A stretch of DNA of 64,000 nt from Paraburkholderia solisilvae (GCF_902859875.1 NZ_CADIKF010000031.1:21977-85976), one strand, 5' to 3'. Positions 1 to 10,316 are shown, counted from the stretch's first letter. Numbers and translations are program-made. The notes: a model not told the origin generated them from the sequence alone.

Positions 1-55
1 TTCAAGCATGAAGCCCGGCAGGGTCGCGATGCGCCGTCAGGGCGCCGCGATTCTT

Positions 56-433
56 TTACAGACTCGACGTGAGGAAAACCGGAGGGGCGCGTGGACGGCC
101 GGAAGGGAAGGCGCCGAGCGGCGTGAAGCGGGTGGACAGTACGGGCGCCGCCGCGCTCGCGATGAGCACGATCAGCAAGGGCAGCGCAGGCGGGAGGGTC
201 GGCACCGCGACGTGGTTCGCGAGCAGATCGCAGTAACCGCACGCTGCGAACGTATCGCCGTTCATAGGGTGCGCGCTGTCGCCGCTCGGCTGATACGCCG
301 AACAGAGCGCGGCAGCGGGCTCATCCGCATGCGCCGATACGACCAGCTGACTGACGAGCGGAACGAACACGATCAGGCACATGGCGAAGATGCCAAGCCA
401 TGCAATCAGCCGTGTACGTGTGCGATGGGCCAT
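56..433 (-). CDS. DUF2946 family small membrane protein
   Basis: Predicted protein of 125 residues. The first ~30 residues hold a basic start (MAHRTRTR) and a hydrophobic segment (about residues 8-30). A second hydrophobic segment lies at about residues 85-105. Between them is a Cys-containing stretch ending in CGYCDLL, the feature I use to place it in DUF2946, a family often found beside metal-uptake receptors in Betaproteobacteria. Function is unknown. The start at 433 puts the membrane segment at the N-terminus; an in-frame ATG at 487 would add 18 residues without a better ribosome site. A downstream partner, if any, lies before the window. Confidence 0.6.
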   Translation of the reverse strand: MAHRTRTRLIAWLGIFAMCLIVFVPLVSQLVVSAHADEPAAALCSAYQPSGDSAHPMNGDTFAACGYCDLLANHVAVPTLPPALPLLIVLIASAAAPVLSTRFTPLGAFPSGRPRAPPVFLTSSL

Positions 434-745
434 GGTGTCGAAGGGGGTGAACGGTGCGGAGTTTAACAAATCCGATAGATTTGTCATCCGGCGCTGCCCG
501 CAACGCGCCGTTCGCGGCGCAACACGACCGGCAATCGTGCTGATCATGAGAATCAGCCACGCGTGCCGTCAAATCTTGGCTGTTTACTGCCGCCATTGCG
601 GCGACGCACCGGTTCAAGCCTCCCGCAGCGCCCGCTGCGACAAATTGCCACCCATGCTTCCTCGATATCACACGCATCTGCTGCTGTTTCAGACTCCTGA
701 GCGGTTCGATGATTGAGGCAATCCACGACCGGCAGGAGCCGAATC

Positions 746-949
746 ATGCAATTTCTCACACTCGTGCGCATCGTTCTTTCCAGCTTCTTTGGCGTACGCA
801 AGCGCGCGTCTCATGAAGCCGATTTCGCGAACGTCAACTTTGTTCTGCTGCCGTTCGTTGCGGTGCTGTTGGCCTTCTGCATCGGCGCGGCCATCTTCGG
901 TGTCGTGCATCTGGTTGCGCATGCAACCGCCACGGTGCAAGGTTTCTGA
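746..949 (+). CDS. DUF2970 family small inner-membrane protein
   Basis: A 67-residue protein with the pattern of DUF2970: an amphipathic start, a VLSSFFGVRKR motif, then one long transmembrane helix (about residues 35-58) containing the NFVLLPFVAVLLAF stretch. AGGAG at 734-738 sits 7 nt before the ATG at 746, which decides the start over an in-frame ORF opening at 713. Such proteins are common in Betaproteobacteria and have no assigned function. It stands alone here, with about 220 bp of non-coding sequence after it in which I see nothing. Confidence 0.7.
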   Translation: MQFLTLVRIVLSSFFGVRKRASHEADFANVNFVLLPFVAVLLAFCIGAAIFGVVHLVAHATATVQGF

Positions 950-1173
950 ACACGCTGCGAGCTGGACGCGCACTGCGAGACGACCACGATGCGGCAGTCA
1001 CCGCGTCCGTTTTTCCCGGCGACGGACGCTTCGGGAAGCGCCGCTCGCAGGTGCGGCTCGCACGCTTGAGGCAGCAATTGCCACCATGCAGTGGAGTTGG
1101 CCGCCATCTTCCTTCTCGCGTGTTTTCGAGGGACGCAGGTCAGCCAGTCTAAAATAGTGGGCCGGACTGACTG

Positions 1174-1692
1174 ATGGAAGATGTGATGAAAGATGCGTTC
1201 GAACGTCGGGCCCTGCTGTTGCACCTCGGTGCGGTACTCGATGCGCTGGGCAAATTGCTGGCCCGTTCAGGCGACGGAACAGCCACGATGCGCGAAGTGC
1301 TGTCCGCGCATCGTTCGCTGTCGAAGCTGCCGTTGCTGCAGCACCTGTCCTGTGAGGTGACCGCGCGTGAATTCGCGCAGCAGGCGAGTGCGGCATTCGC
1401 CGCCTGGCCCGCTGCATTGCTCGAAGCGAAACTGGATCGCGAGTATCTCGCGTCCGTGGTGCGCGACGGTCTGTTCGCGACCCATCACGAAGGCTGGCGC
1501 GCGTATGTCGCGAGCCTGAAACAGGACGTGCCATGGTTTGGCGATGGGCTGCCGATGCCACCGCAAACTGAAGCCGCGGCGCTGCGGGAGCCGGTGCATC
1601 GTGCGGACGAGCCGCGCGGCACGCAGCACGAAGCAACGACCGCCGGCACCGGCGGTGTTTATCCGTCATGGCCGTGGAAGCCGCAGCGTTGA
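1174..1692 (+). CDS. Conserved hypothetical protein
   Basis: A 172-residue soluble protein that I do not recognise. Residues 1-125 look alpha-helical and contain MREVLSAHRSLSKLPLLQHL and an LLEAKLDREYL segment. The last ~45 residues are Pro/Gly/Thr-rich and probably disordered. There is no signal peptide or membrane helix. A second in-frame ATG at 1186 has GGAAG just upstream, so the true start may be four residues later. The third-position GC bias fits a real gene. It is followed by about 100 bp without features, then the tail of an oppositely oriented gene. Confidence 0.5.
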   Translation: MEDVMKDAFERRALLLHLGAVLDALGKLLARSGDGTATMREVLSAHRSLSKLPLLQHLSCEVTAREFAQQASAAFAAWPAALLEAKLDREYLASVVRDGLFATHHEGWRAYVASLKQDVPWFGDGLPMPPQTEAAALREPVHRADEPRGTQHEATTAGTGGVYPSWPWKPQR

Positions 1693-1799
1693 GTCGACTT
1701 TAAAGCGCACAGCAGGCGCGGTGTGCAAATCTCGGCAACGCGCCTGCGTCGACCGGTCAACTCTCGATTCACCCGCGACCCACCCGCAACCGGCTCGCG

Positions 1800-3569
1800 T
1801 CAGCTCGCCCGATGCGCGAGCGCGATCCGCGCCTTCGCCCCCGGGCTCCCGTCGACGAAATACTTATCGGCCCATTTCCCATCCGGTTGCAGCACAAGCC
1901 GCAGATGCGTGCCGCGCTGCTGCTCATCGATCGCAATCGCTCGTGCGCGATAGTGCTCATATAGACGCAAAAACTCCGCGAGATAAATTCCCGCGATGCG
2001 CTTGCCGCGAATCTCGAGCAGATTCTCGTCGTTGAAATGCTCGGAATTGTTGCTCATGTTCGCCGAGCCCGTGTAGACGATCGGGTTGTCGCCTTCCGCA
2101 TCGATCACGAGGAACTTGTGGTGAATGATCACCGGCGCAAAAGGCGGTGCGTGTTCGCCCGGAAAGAGCTGCAGCTCCGGCGTGAACCCCGCGGGCACCG
2201 TCGCCGGCGAGAAAAACGCGGCGTCGATCACGTCTTTTTGCTCCTTGCTGCGATGGTAGAGCTCGAGGTTCGCGAGCTCGGTCGTGTTGAGCACCTTGCC
2301 GTCGTGTTGCGCGGCCTCGGCCCCCTGCGCCGATTTCTCGCTGATGTGATTGACGAGCCCGAACATCATCAGCCCTTTGTCGCCTGCCGCGAAGCACGCG
2401 TCGCGCAGCGGCTGGTCGGTCGGCATAAACAGGCAGAACATCACCGAATGCTTCGCCGTGCCGATGGCCTGGATAATCGTGTCGATTTGCACACGCTGGT
2501 CCTTCGGTTCAGGCGAGAAGAACACGCGCACCTTCGTGTCGCCGACCGCGACCGAATCAGACCAGCCGCTTGCCAGTTTCGCGGTTTCGGCGATCGTCGG
2601 ATTCTTCGCGAGGCTCGCGGCCCGGTCGTTGTAAAGCTGCGCGAGCGCCGTCGATTCGAACAGATGCAGCACATTGGCCTGCTCGGTCAATCCCTCGGTC
2701 GTGAAGTTTGCCGAACCGGTCAGCAGTTGCGTGGGGCGTGCGCTACCGTTGCCGTCGTCGCTGACGATGAACTTGTCGTGCATGATGTGCGTCTTCGTGC
2801 GCGGCGAAAGCGTCGCGAGACCTTCCAGTGCATCGACGGCCGGCTGGTTCGGCGACGGCAGCGACTTGCCTTTTTCGCGCACCTGATGCGCATCATAGAC
2901 AAGCGCGAGCGCCGCTTTGCCGTGCGCCTTGCCGAATGCTTCGAAAGCGGGCAACGCCCACAACGTATCGGTCAGGTGATACACCACGGAAACTGCGCGC
3001 CGCGCGTCGGCGAATATCGTCTTGAACGTGTCCTCGATGTCGTTCGCAAGCCAGCTTCGCAAGCGCAGCGCCTGTTGCGGCGGCGGCGCCTCGCCTGCTT
3101 TCAGATGCAGCGCGGCGACCATCCGCGCAAACGCCTGCGAACTGACCACCGCGCGATTGAACCAGCTGCCGATCCCATCTTCGATATGCGCCGGCAACGT
3201 GATGCGGCATATACCGGCTTCCGCTTCCAGGACGACCGGCGCGGAGCGCGAGCCGGTCACCGGATACACCTCATATTCGAAATGCTGCTGGCGGTCCGGC
3301 GGATCGATGCGCGCGTCCCACCACATGAACTTCTGGATCGGCGCGACATTGCTCGGCGCATCGTGTTGCGTGTCCGGCACGGGGCCGTCGAACGTAATCC
3401 GGTTCGGCAGCCAGCTGGCCGCCTCGCGTGTGGTGCCGGTCGCATTGGAAAAGCCGGGCGTCCGTTTGATCGCGAAACCGAGGAAATCGTTCCGGCCTTT
3501 GCCTGGCGGCCAGTCGAATGCCAGCAGGACGAGCGTGGGAGAGAGATAAGCGCGCACGACGACAGCCAT
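1800..3569 (-). CDS. Phospholipase D-like domain protein
   Basis: A 589-residue protein with two HKD (HxKxxxxD-type) catalytic motifs. The first is HDKFIVSDD, with its histidine near residue 264, followed by GSANFTTEG. The second is HHKFLVIDAE, with its histidine near residue 484, followed by YTGSANMSNNSEHFNDEN. Two HKD half-sites in one chain form the active site of phospholipase D, nuclease and cardiolipin synthase relatives, which hydrolyse or transfer at phosphodiester bonds. No signal peptide is visible, so a cytoplasmic role is likely; the substrate cannot be told. GAGGAGA lies just upstream of the ATG at 3569. It is flanked by unrelated genes and looks monocistronic. Confidence 0.8.
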   Translation of the reverse strand: MAVVVRAYLSPTLVLLAFDWPPGKGRNDFLGFAIKRTPGFSNATGTTREAASWLPNRITFDGPVPDTQHDAPSNVAPIQKFMWWDARIDPPDRQQHFEYEVYPVTGSRSAPVVLEAEAGICRITLPAHIEDGIGSWFNRAVVSSQAFARMVAALHLKAGEAPPPQQALRLRSWLANDIEDTFKTIFADARRAVSVVYHLTDTLWALPAFEAFGKAHGKAALALVYDAHQVREKGKSLPSPNQPAVDALEGLATLSPRTKTHIMHDKFIVSDDGNGSARPTQLLTGSANFTTEGLTEQANVLHLFESTALAQLYNDRAASLAKNPTIAETAKLASGWSDSVAVGDTKVRVFFSPEPKDQRVQIDTIIQAIGTAKHSVMFCLFMPTDQPLRDACFAAGDKGLMMFGLVNHISEKSAQGAEAAQHDGKVLNTTELANLELYHRSKEQKDVIDAAFFSPATVPAGFTPELQLFPGEHAPPFAPVIIHHKFLVIDAEGDNPIVYTGSANMSNNSEHFNDENLLEIRGKRIAGIYLAEFLRLYEHYRARAIAIDEQQRGTHLRLVLQPDGKWADKYFVDGSPGAKARIALAHRAS

Positions 3570-3747
3570 GAAATGTCTCCTCGACCGAAATGTCCGAAGA
3601 GTTCAGTCTGGCTAACGCAGCGCTTGAAACGATGAATTTTGTATGTCGTTTTCGAGTCAGTACGACAACTCACCGCTTACCGCTCGTGTGCGTCATGCTT
3701 TCAGTGGTGTGATACAGAGGCGACGGCACACACGGCTACACGGTTCA

Positions 3748-4797
3748 CTACAGGCGCTCGCTCGACGCCCGTCCTCTGCGCCTGAACACCCACCAGCCGG
3801 CCAGCACGGTCAGCCCGACGACGGTCAGCACCATCACCCAGAAGCCGTGATGATTCTCCGCGAGCGGAATGCCGCCGACGTTCATCCCGAACAGGCCGGC
3901 GACGATATTGATCGGCAACGCGAGCACAGTAACCAGCGTCAGCGTGAACAGCGTGCGGTTGGTCTGTTCGTCGAGACGCGCGGCAATTTCTTCCTGCAGC
4001 AGCTTGATGCGTTCGGCAAGACCCGACAGATCGCCGAGCACGAGTGAAAATTCTTCGGTCGAATCGCGTAATTGTTGAACGTCCCGTTCCGACAGCCACG
4101 CGGGCGGACGGACCAGCAGCCGGAAGATCGAGCCGGGTTCCGGCGCGAGCAGCCGCTGCAGCCTCACCAGCACGCGCCGCATGGCGCCGAGGTCGCGCCG
4201 GCTTTCCACGGCTTGCCTCGACAGAAAGTGGTCTTCGATGCGGTCGACCTCGATGCTGCTGCTGCGTACGATCTGCACGAGCAGATCGGCCTGGTCGCGC
4301 AGCAGGTGAATCAGCAGCTCCGCCGGCGTGCTGAAGATTTCGCCTTCGCGCACCGCGGCGCGCAAGCGGTCGACCGAGCGCAACTGCTTCAGGCGCGCGG
4401 TCACCATGATGCGCTTATGCGTGTGCACCCACAGCGTGGCAATATCCGACGGCGTCTTCTCGAAGTCGAAGATCACGTCGTTGACCACGGCCAGCAGCGC
4501 ACCCTGTTGGTGCTCGATGCGAGTCGAGTGCGAGCCTTCGCGCAGCGCTTCGAAATAGCCGTCGGGCAGATTCAGATGCGCGTGCATCCAGCGCTCGCTT
4601 GCGACGTGCGCGAGATTGAAGTGCAGCCACAGAAACTCGCCGTCGCTGCGCTCCGGATTCGCCGCATGTGCGGCGAGCCAGTCCATCACGGCGTCGGAAT
4701 CGATGGGTACGCCCGCCTGACCGGAAACGAACCGGAAGCTGCAAACCAGACCCGACTGGTCGGCTCCATAAGTAGATGGCGCCAGGTTCAGTTTCAT
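3748..4797 (-). CDS. CorA/ZntB-like divalent metal ion transporter
   Basis: A 349-residue protein of the CorA/ZntB (2-TM-GxN) family. A long helical cytoplasmic domain (about 1-280) is followed by two C-terminal transmembrane helices. The signature GMN tripeptide is at residues 304-306 in the loop after TM1. The loop GMNVGGIP is closer to ZntB than to classical CorA, so zinc efflux or import is as likely as magnesium uptake; the sequence alone does not settle the ion. The protein would act as a homopentamer in the inner membrane. It lacks a clear Shine-Dalgarno site and stands apart from its neighbours. Confidence 0.8.
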   Translation of the reverse strand: MKLNLAPSTYGADQSGLVCSFRFVSGQAGVPIDSDAVMDWLAAHAANPERSDGEFLWLHFNLAHVASERWMHAHLNLPDGYFEALREGSHSTRIEHQQGALLAVVNDVIFDFEKTPSDIATLWVHTHKRIMVTARLKQLRSVDRLRAAVREGEIFSTPAELLIHLLRDQADLLVQIVRSSSIEVDRIEDHFLSRQAVESRRDLGAMRRVLVRLQRLLAPEPGSIFRLLVRPPAWLSERDVQQLRDSTEEFSLVLGDLSGLAERIKLLQEEIAARLDEQTNRTLFTLTLVTVLALPINIVAGLFGMNVGGIPLAENHHGFWVMVLTVVGLTVLAGWWVFRRRGRASSERL

Positions 4798-5092
4798 AGA
4801 TAGAGACGAGAGAACTGAGCGAGAACAGAACGTAAATCGGGGAAATTGTATTCAGTTGCGCGGATATTCTGACACATGCATTTCGCGGTCCATGCACACG
4901 GTCCGCATTTATACGGGATTTTAAGGCCTCGCGAGCGTGACGGCCGCGCCCGATATTATGAAGTTTCATCGTTCAGTCACATTCATCCCCAACAATCGGG
5001 GCCGCCCGACAAAGTGGGCCAGTGACACTGCGAAGAGCCCGCTGCGATGACGGCGGGACGCGCGCGCCAGTTAGACCTCGGGGAATTGCACC

Positions 5093-7483
5093 ATGACTAT
5101 CCGTCATCGCATTACGCTTTTGGTGATCTTGATGTTCGTCGCTCTCACGGCGATCGGCGGTTACGCCGTGTACCAGACGAGAGGGAGCGCAACCGAAGTC
5201 AAGAAGGTGACGGAAGGCGTCGTGCCCAGCGCGCTCGCATCCGCCGATCTCGTGTCGCAAGTGAAGGACGTGCAGATTGCGACAATGACGCTCGTCTATG
5301 CGCCGGACGCGAACATGGTCTCGCAGGCTGAAGACGAGCTGAAGAAAAAACGCGAAACCCTCAAGCGGGCACTCGAGCTGCAGGCGAAAGACGCCGCCAG
5401 CCAGGCGCAAAAGGGTCTTGTCACGCAGGCGCAGGAAAGCCTCGCGAACTATTTTTCCGCGATCGACGATACGGCGAAGATGAAGCTCGCCGGCAAGAAC
5501 GAGATGGCGCAGGCCTTCCTGTTCGCGAACGTCGCCGAGTATCGCGACGAGCTCGAGGGCATCGTCGAAACGCTGCGCATCGAAAAGAACCGCCAGAAAG
5601 ACGACGCGATCGCGGGACTGAACAACACGCTCTCGACCACCACCACCGCAATTGCCGCGGTAACCGGCATTGCGGTGCTGCTGCTGACGGTAATCGGCAC
5701 GTTGCTGTACCGCCAGATCACGCGTCCGTTGAGCCGCATGCAGGCGATGATGAGCGAGATCGCGACCAGCCAGGACTTCACGCGGCGCGTGCCGGTGGGG
5801 CGCCTCGATGAAATCGGCCGCTCGATCGTCGCGTTCAACGGAATGATCGAAAAGATCCAGGAGAACTCGGCGCTGCTCAAGCAGAAGACCGCCGATATCC
5901 AGGCGATGCTGCAGAACATGCAGCAGGGCATTCTGACCGTGGTCGACGGCGCGGTGATTCACGCCGAATACTCGGCCTACCTCGAAGCGATCTTCGAAAC
6001 GAAGGATATTGCCGGTCGCCCGCTGATGGATCTCGTATTTGCCGACACCGAGCTCGGCGCGGACGATCTGTCGCAAATCGATGCTGCCACGCACGCCTGC
6101 CTCGGCGAAGATGCGATCAACTTCGAGTTCAACCAGCATCTGCTGGTGAGCGAGATTGCGAAGCACATGCCCGACGGCCGCGTGAAGACGCTGGACCTCA
6201 GCTGGTCCGCGATCACCGACGAAAACGACACGATCGTGCGCCTGATGCTGTGCGTGCGCGATGTGACCGAGTTGCGCAAACTGGCCGCCGAAGCAGGCGA
6301 ACAGAAGCGCCGCCTCGAGATGATCGGCGAGATTCTCGCGGTGAACGAAGAGAAGTTCCACCACTTCATCGATACGGCAAGCGGTTTCGTCAGCGAGAAC
6401 GAGCGGATTATCCGCAAGCACGAGCTGCCGGACGGCTCCGCGATCGCCGAGCTGTTCCGCAACATGCACACCATCAAGGGCAATGCGCGCACGTATAACC
6501 TGCAGCATCTGACCAACATCGTGCATGAAACCGAGCAGCGCTACGAGGAACTGCGCCACACGGATGCGGAGCGCGTGTGGGATCAGGAACAGCTGATGGC
6601 CGAGCTGGCCCGCGTGCGCGAGGCGATCGACAGCTACGCGAAAATCAACGAAATCAGCCTCGGCCGCAAGCGTCTTGCGCGCCGCGGCAGTGGCGACGGC
6701 TATCTGCTGGTCGACAAGGAACACATCGCGCACAGCCTGCGTTTGCTGGAGACCGCGAATACCGGCGACGTCGATGCGCTCGTCACGATGCGCGACGCGC
6801 TGCACCGGATGCTGCGCGTGCTCGGCACCGAAAGCGTGGCCGAAACGCTGTCGGGCGTGATCGACTCGCTGCCGTCGCTGGCGCTCGAGCTGGGCAAGGA
6901 GGCGCCGGTCGTCCGTATCGACGACAACGGTTACCGGCTGCGCGGCCAGGCTGGCACCACGATGAAAAACGTGTTCATGCACTTGCTGCGCAACTCGATG
7001 GACCACGGCATCGAGGCGGCCGCGCAGCGCACTGCGCAAGGCAAGCCGGCGGCGGGTGCGATCGATATCGAAGTCGGTGTCGATCATGACGCGCTGCAGA
7101 TCACGCTGAGCGATGACGGTCGCGGCCTCGCGTTGGGCAGGATTCGCGCAATCGCGGTCGAGCGTGGCTGGATCGAGGCGAGCGCGCAGGTAAGCGACGA
7201 AGAGATTGCCGAGTTCATCTTCCGTCCGGGCTTCTCGACGGCCGAGCAGGTGACCGAGGTGTCGGGACGCGGCGTCGGCATGGACGCGGTGCGCGATTTC
7301 CTGAGCCGCGAGCAGGGCAGCATCGAACTGCGCTTCACCGACGATCGCAAGGGCGCCGAGTTTCGCCAGTTCCAGACGATCGTCTGTCTGCCGGACAGTT
7401 TCGCGGTGGACAGCCTCGGCACCGATGCGCGCGCTGAAGACGACGCGGCGCAAGTGCCGCCGCTCGGTCATATGGCCGGCTGA
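5093..7483 (+). CDS. Membrane-bound CheA-like histidine kinase (HAMP, PAS-like, Hpt, HATPase)
   Basis: A 796-residue protein. In order: TM1 (about 8-26); a four-helix-bundle periplasmic sensor like that of MCPs; TM2 (about 183-205); HAMP (about 206-262); a PAS-like region (about 285-400); an Hpt domain whose phospho-accepting histidine is H459 in MHTIKGNART; then a CheA-type ATPase with the N-box HLLRNSMDHGIE, the G1 box DDGRGL and the FRPGFSTAEQVTEVSGRGVGMDAVRD region. The C-terminal CheW-like (P5) domain of true CheA is absent. It therefore joins a receptor-like sensor directly to CheA phosphotransfer chemistry and should not need a CheW coupling protein. It opens a five-gene operon ending in a CheY-like receiver, its likely phosphate acceptor. 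Confidence 0.85.
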   Translation: MTIRHRITLLVILMFVALTAIGGYAVYQTRGSATEVKKVTEGVVPSALASADLVSQVKDVQIATMTLVYAPDANMVSQAEDELKKKRETLKRALELQAKDAASQAQKGLVTQAQESLANYFSAIDDTAKMKLAGKNEMAQAFLFANVAEYRDELEGIVETLRIEKNRQKDDAIAGLNNTLSTTTTAIAAVTGIAVLLLTVIGTLLYRQITRPLSRMQAMMSEIATSQDFTRRVPVGRLDEIGRSIVAFNGMIEKIQENSALLKQKTADIQAMLQNMQQGILTVVDGAVIHAEYSAYLEAIFETKDIAGRPLMDLVFADTELGADDLSQIDAATHACLGEDAINFEFNQHLLVSEIAKHMPDGRVKTLDLSWSAITDENDTIVRLMLCVRDVTELRKLAAEAGEQKRRLEMIGEILAVNEEKFHHFIDTASGFVSENERIIRKHELPDGSAIAELFRNMHTIKGNARTYNLQHLTNIVHETEQRYEELRHTDAERVWDQEQLMAELARVREAIDSYAKINEISLGRKRLARRGSGDGYLLVDKEHIAHSLRLLETANTGDVDALVTMRDALHRMLRVLGTESVAETLSGVIDSLPSLALELGKEAPVVRIDDNGYRLRGQAGTTMKNVFMHLLRNSMDHGIEAAAQRTAQGKPAAGAIDIEVGVDHDALQITLSDDGRGLALGRIRAIAVERGWIEASAQVSDEEIAEFIFRPGFSTAEQVTEVSGRGVGMDAVRDFLSREQGSIELRFTDDRKGAEFRQFQTIVCLPDSFAVDSLGTDARAEDDAAQVPPLGHMAG

Positions 7484-7489
7484 GCCGGC

Positions 7490-7527
7490 CGCGAAGCGCG
7501 AGCCGGTGTACGGCTCGACGCTTCGCG
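7490..7527 (+). repeat. Intercistronic hairpin after the CheA-like kinase gene
   Basis: CGCGAAGCG (7490-7498), then C and GAGCCG (7499-7505), pairs with CGGCTCG (7511-7517) and CGCTTCGCG (7519-7527). This gives a 16-bp stem with a one-nucleotide bulge and a five-nucleotide loop. No T-run follows, so it looks more like an mRNA-stabilising or attenuating hairpin inside the operon than a terminator. Confidence 0.6.
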
Positions 7528-7552
7528 TCAACGGAATTCTTGAAGGATGGGT

Positions 7553-8275
<723 letters not shown>

Positions 8276-8284
8276 GCGCCAGAC

Positions 8285-8830
8285 GTGATTAGCGCACAGG
8301 CGAAGCAAAGCTTCGAGCGCATCCTGCACAAGGCTGCGCAAACGAGATTGACCACGCATCCGGACGATACGTGCAGCGTCGTGCCGCGCGCATCGCATGA
8401 CGCGGCCGGGGCGGCCGCCGCCGCAACGAATGTCGTGATCCTGACGATTTCGTCGATCACGTTCCGGCTGTTGCTGATCCTGCACGTCGATGAAGACCCG
8501 GCAACGGTCGAGTACTTCACGAAGGGCGACACGGAGCGGCCGTTTCGCGAGGTCTTCCAGGAAATCTGCAACCTGTGTTGCGGCGCGATCAATCAGGAAC
8601 TGTTGAACTACTTTCCGGATCTCGGGATGTCGACGCCGTATATGTTGAGCGCGCGTTGCCTGCCGTATCTGGAGGGGCTCAGGCCCGAGCTGCTCGCGAC
8701 GTATGCCGTGACGCTCAATGGTTCGATCGAACTGGCCGCGACGTTGTGCGTGTGCGCGCATGCGCCGATCGATTTTGCGGCGGACGTCAGCGTGGCGGAA
8801 GACACGAGCGGCGAGCTTGAGCTGTTCTGA
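8285..8830 (+). CDS. CheX-like protein (putative CheY-P phosphatase)
   Basis: A 181-residue protein starting at GTG, 9 nt after the previous stop. The centre holds FQEICNLCCGAINQEL, where E93 and N96 match the ExxN phosphatase signature of the CheC/CheX/FliY fold. The following TPYMLSARCLPYL and the final strand-rich half also fit CheX. CheX dephosphorylates CheY-P, and this operon ends with a CheY-like receiver. The N-terminal ~45 residues are variable and Ala-rich. Overall similarity to classical CheX is low, so the family call rests on the motif, length and context. Confidence 0.6.
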   Translation: MISAQAKQSFERILHKAAQTRLTTHPDDTCSVVPRASHDAAGAAAAATNVVILTISSITFRLLLILHVDEDPATVEYFTKGDTERPFREVFQEICNLCCGAINQELLNYFPDLGMSTPYMLSARCLPYLEGLRPELLATYAVTLNGSIELAATLCVCAHAPIDFAADVSVAEDTSGELELF

Positions 8831-8902
8831 CCGATCCGTTTCGAGCGCCGCTTCATGTGCGGCTTCAAGCGCCCCAATTTGGCAACCCGGCAGGCAAACA
8901 CG

Positions 8903-9862
8903 ATGAACTTCAACAAACCGGTCAGCAAGTTGCTGGTGCTCGACGAAAGTCCGCTGCACATGGACACCATCAAACGCTTTTGCGACGAGCACAACCTCGT
9001 TGGCGTGAAGGTGCGCAAAAGCCGTCTGCTGTCCGTGCTGCGCGCGAATATCGACCTGGGCGCGATTCTGCTCGACGAGAACTACGGCGGCTCGCTCGAC
9101 GAAAGCGCGGCAATCGCGAACCGTGTGTACGCGGTTCGGCCCGAGTTGCCGATCATCATGCGGCGTGAGTCGCGCGCCACGCTCGACGATCTGCCCGACA
9201 GCCTGCGCCAGATTCTATGCGCGGCGTTTGTCGCATCGGACATGGCGCCGCTGCGCGAGGTGATCGACCGTTATATTTTCAGCCTCGATTATCCGAATGC
9301 GCTGGTGCGCGGCATTTCGGAAATCAGCGAAACGATGCTCGCGACGCTGTTCAAGGAGTTCACGATCGACTGTGAAACGCCGAGCATCGTGCGCGACCGC
9401 ATCATCTTCGGCGAAGTGTTCAGCCTGATCGCGCTCGAAAGCGCATGGTGCCGCGGCTACATGATGATTCAGGCCGAAGAGGAGCCGCTGCTCGCGCTGC
9501 TCGATCAGCGCGGCACCGGTGGCGGCGCGGCCGACTTCCGCGATCTCAACGATCTGCTCGGCGAGTTGACCAACATGATCTGGGGCGCGTTCAAGAACCG
9601 CTACCTGGGCGACGCGGACACGCTCGCGCGCGCACAGGTTCAGGTGCCGCTGCTCGTCAATCACCGGCAGAAATACATTTCATTCGGCTCGGAAAATCCG
9701 CAACTGTGCTTCGTGTACCGGATCACGGATGAGGCGTCGGGCCGTTCAGTCGATTTGCATCAACGTTTCGTGTTCAGCCTGAGCTGGTCTCCGGAAGATT
9801 TCCGGGAAATCGCCGAGCAGCCGGGCACGACGGTCGAAGCGGGCGAACTCGATCTCTTCTGA
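8903..9862 (+). CDS. CheX-like protein with N-terminal receiver-like domain
   Basis: A 319-residue protein. Residues 1-120 look like a response-regulator receiver: LVLDES near residue 14 and a candidate phospho-accepting D58 in ILLDEN, but without the usual lysine near the end, so it may be a degenerate receiver. Residues ~130-319 are CheX-like, with E221 and N224 in GELTNMIWGAFKN matching the ExxN phosphatase motif. This gives a second CheX-type domain in one operon, here possibly controlled by its own receiver. The start at 8903 is the first ATG that leaves a compact receiver. The next gene begins 22 nt after its stop. Confidence 0.6.
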   Translation: MNFNKPVSKLLVLDESPLHMDTIKRFCDEHNLVGVKVRKSRLLSVLRANIDLGAILLDENYGGSLDESAAIANRVYAVRPELPIIMRRESRATLDDLPDSLRQILCAAFVASDMAPLREVIDRYIFSLDYPNALVRGISEISETMLATLFKEFTIDCETPSIVRDRIIFGEVFSLIALESAWCRGYMMIQAEEEPLLALLDQRGTGGGAADFRDLNDLLGELTNMIWGAFKNRYLGDADTLARAQVQVPLLVNHRQKYISFGSENPQLCFVYRITDEASGRSVDLHQRFVFSLSWSPEDFREIAEQPGTTVEAGELDLF

Positions 9863-9884
9863 TAGGCGTTACGGAGAAACCAAC

Positions 9885-10250
9885 ATGGCAAAGATTCTGG
9901 TAGTGGACGATTCGAGCACGGTACGCGACGAAGTGGCCGGCTTTCTGAAAAAGAACGGCCTCGACGTCGACACTGCGGTGGACGGCAAGGACGGCCTGGC
10001 GAAACTGAAGGCCAGCCCCGGCACGAAGCTTGTGATCAGCGACGTCAATATGCCGAATATGGATGGCCTGACGATGGTCGAAAAGATTCGCGGCGAACTC
10101 GGCAATACGGTGGTCAATGTAATCATGCTGACTACTGAAAGCAGCCCGGCAATGAAGGAGCGCGGCAAGGCCGCCGGCGTCAAGGGGTGGATCGTCAAGC
10201 CGTTCAAGGGCGAAGCGGTGCTCGAAACGTTCCGCAAGCTGGCAGGCTAA
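9885..10250 (+). CDS. CheY-like single-domain response regulator
   Basis: A 121-residue stand-alone receiver. The acidic pair is D8/D9 (ILVVDDSS), the phospho-accepting aspartate is D53 (ISDVNMPNMDG), the switch Thr is in MLTTES, and the conserved Lys is in VKPFKG. All residues needed for phosphorylation are present and there is no output domain. ACGGAGAA about 7 nt upstream is a good ribosome site. As the last gene of the operon it is the natural target of the CheA-like kinase and substrate of the two CheX-like proteins. Whether it acts on the flagellar motor or another effector cannot be read from the sequence. Confidence 0.9.
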   Translation: MAKILVVDDSSTVRDEVAGFLKKNGLDVDTAVDGKDGLAKLKASPGTKLVISDVNMPNMDGLTMVEKIRGELGNTVVNVIMLTTESSPAMKERGKAAGVKGWIVKPFKGEAVLETFRKLAG

Positions 10251-10260
10251 ACAGGTATTG

Positions 10261-10299
10261 GCGCGGCAGGTTTGGTTGCGCCAGCAACGACTGCCGCGC
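10261..10299. terminator. Two-part hairpin between convergent genes
   Basis: GCGCGGCAG (10261-10269) is matched perfectly by CTGCCGCGC (10291-10299). Inside the loop, GTTGC and GCAAC form a second five-base stem. It lies 10 nt after the CheY-like gene and 17 nt from the stop of the oppositely oriented next gene. This suits a bidirectional terminator, although no clear T-run is present. Confidence 0.55.
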
Positions 10300-10316
10300 T
10301 TGCTTCGGATTTTGGC

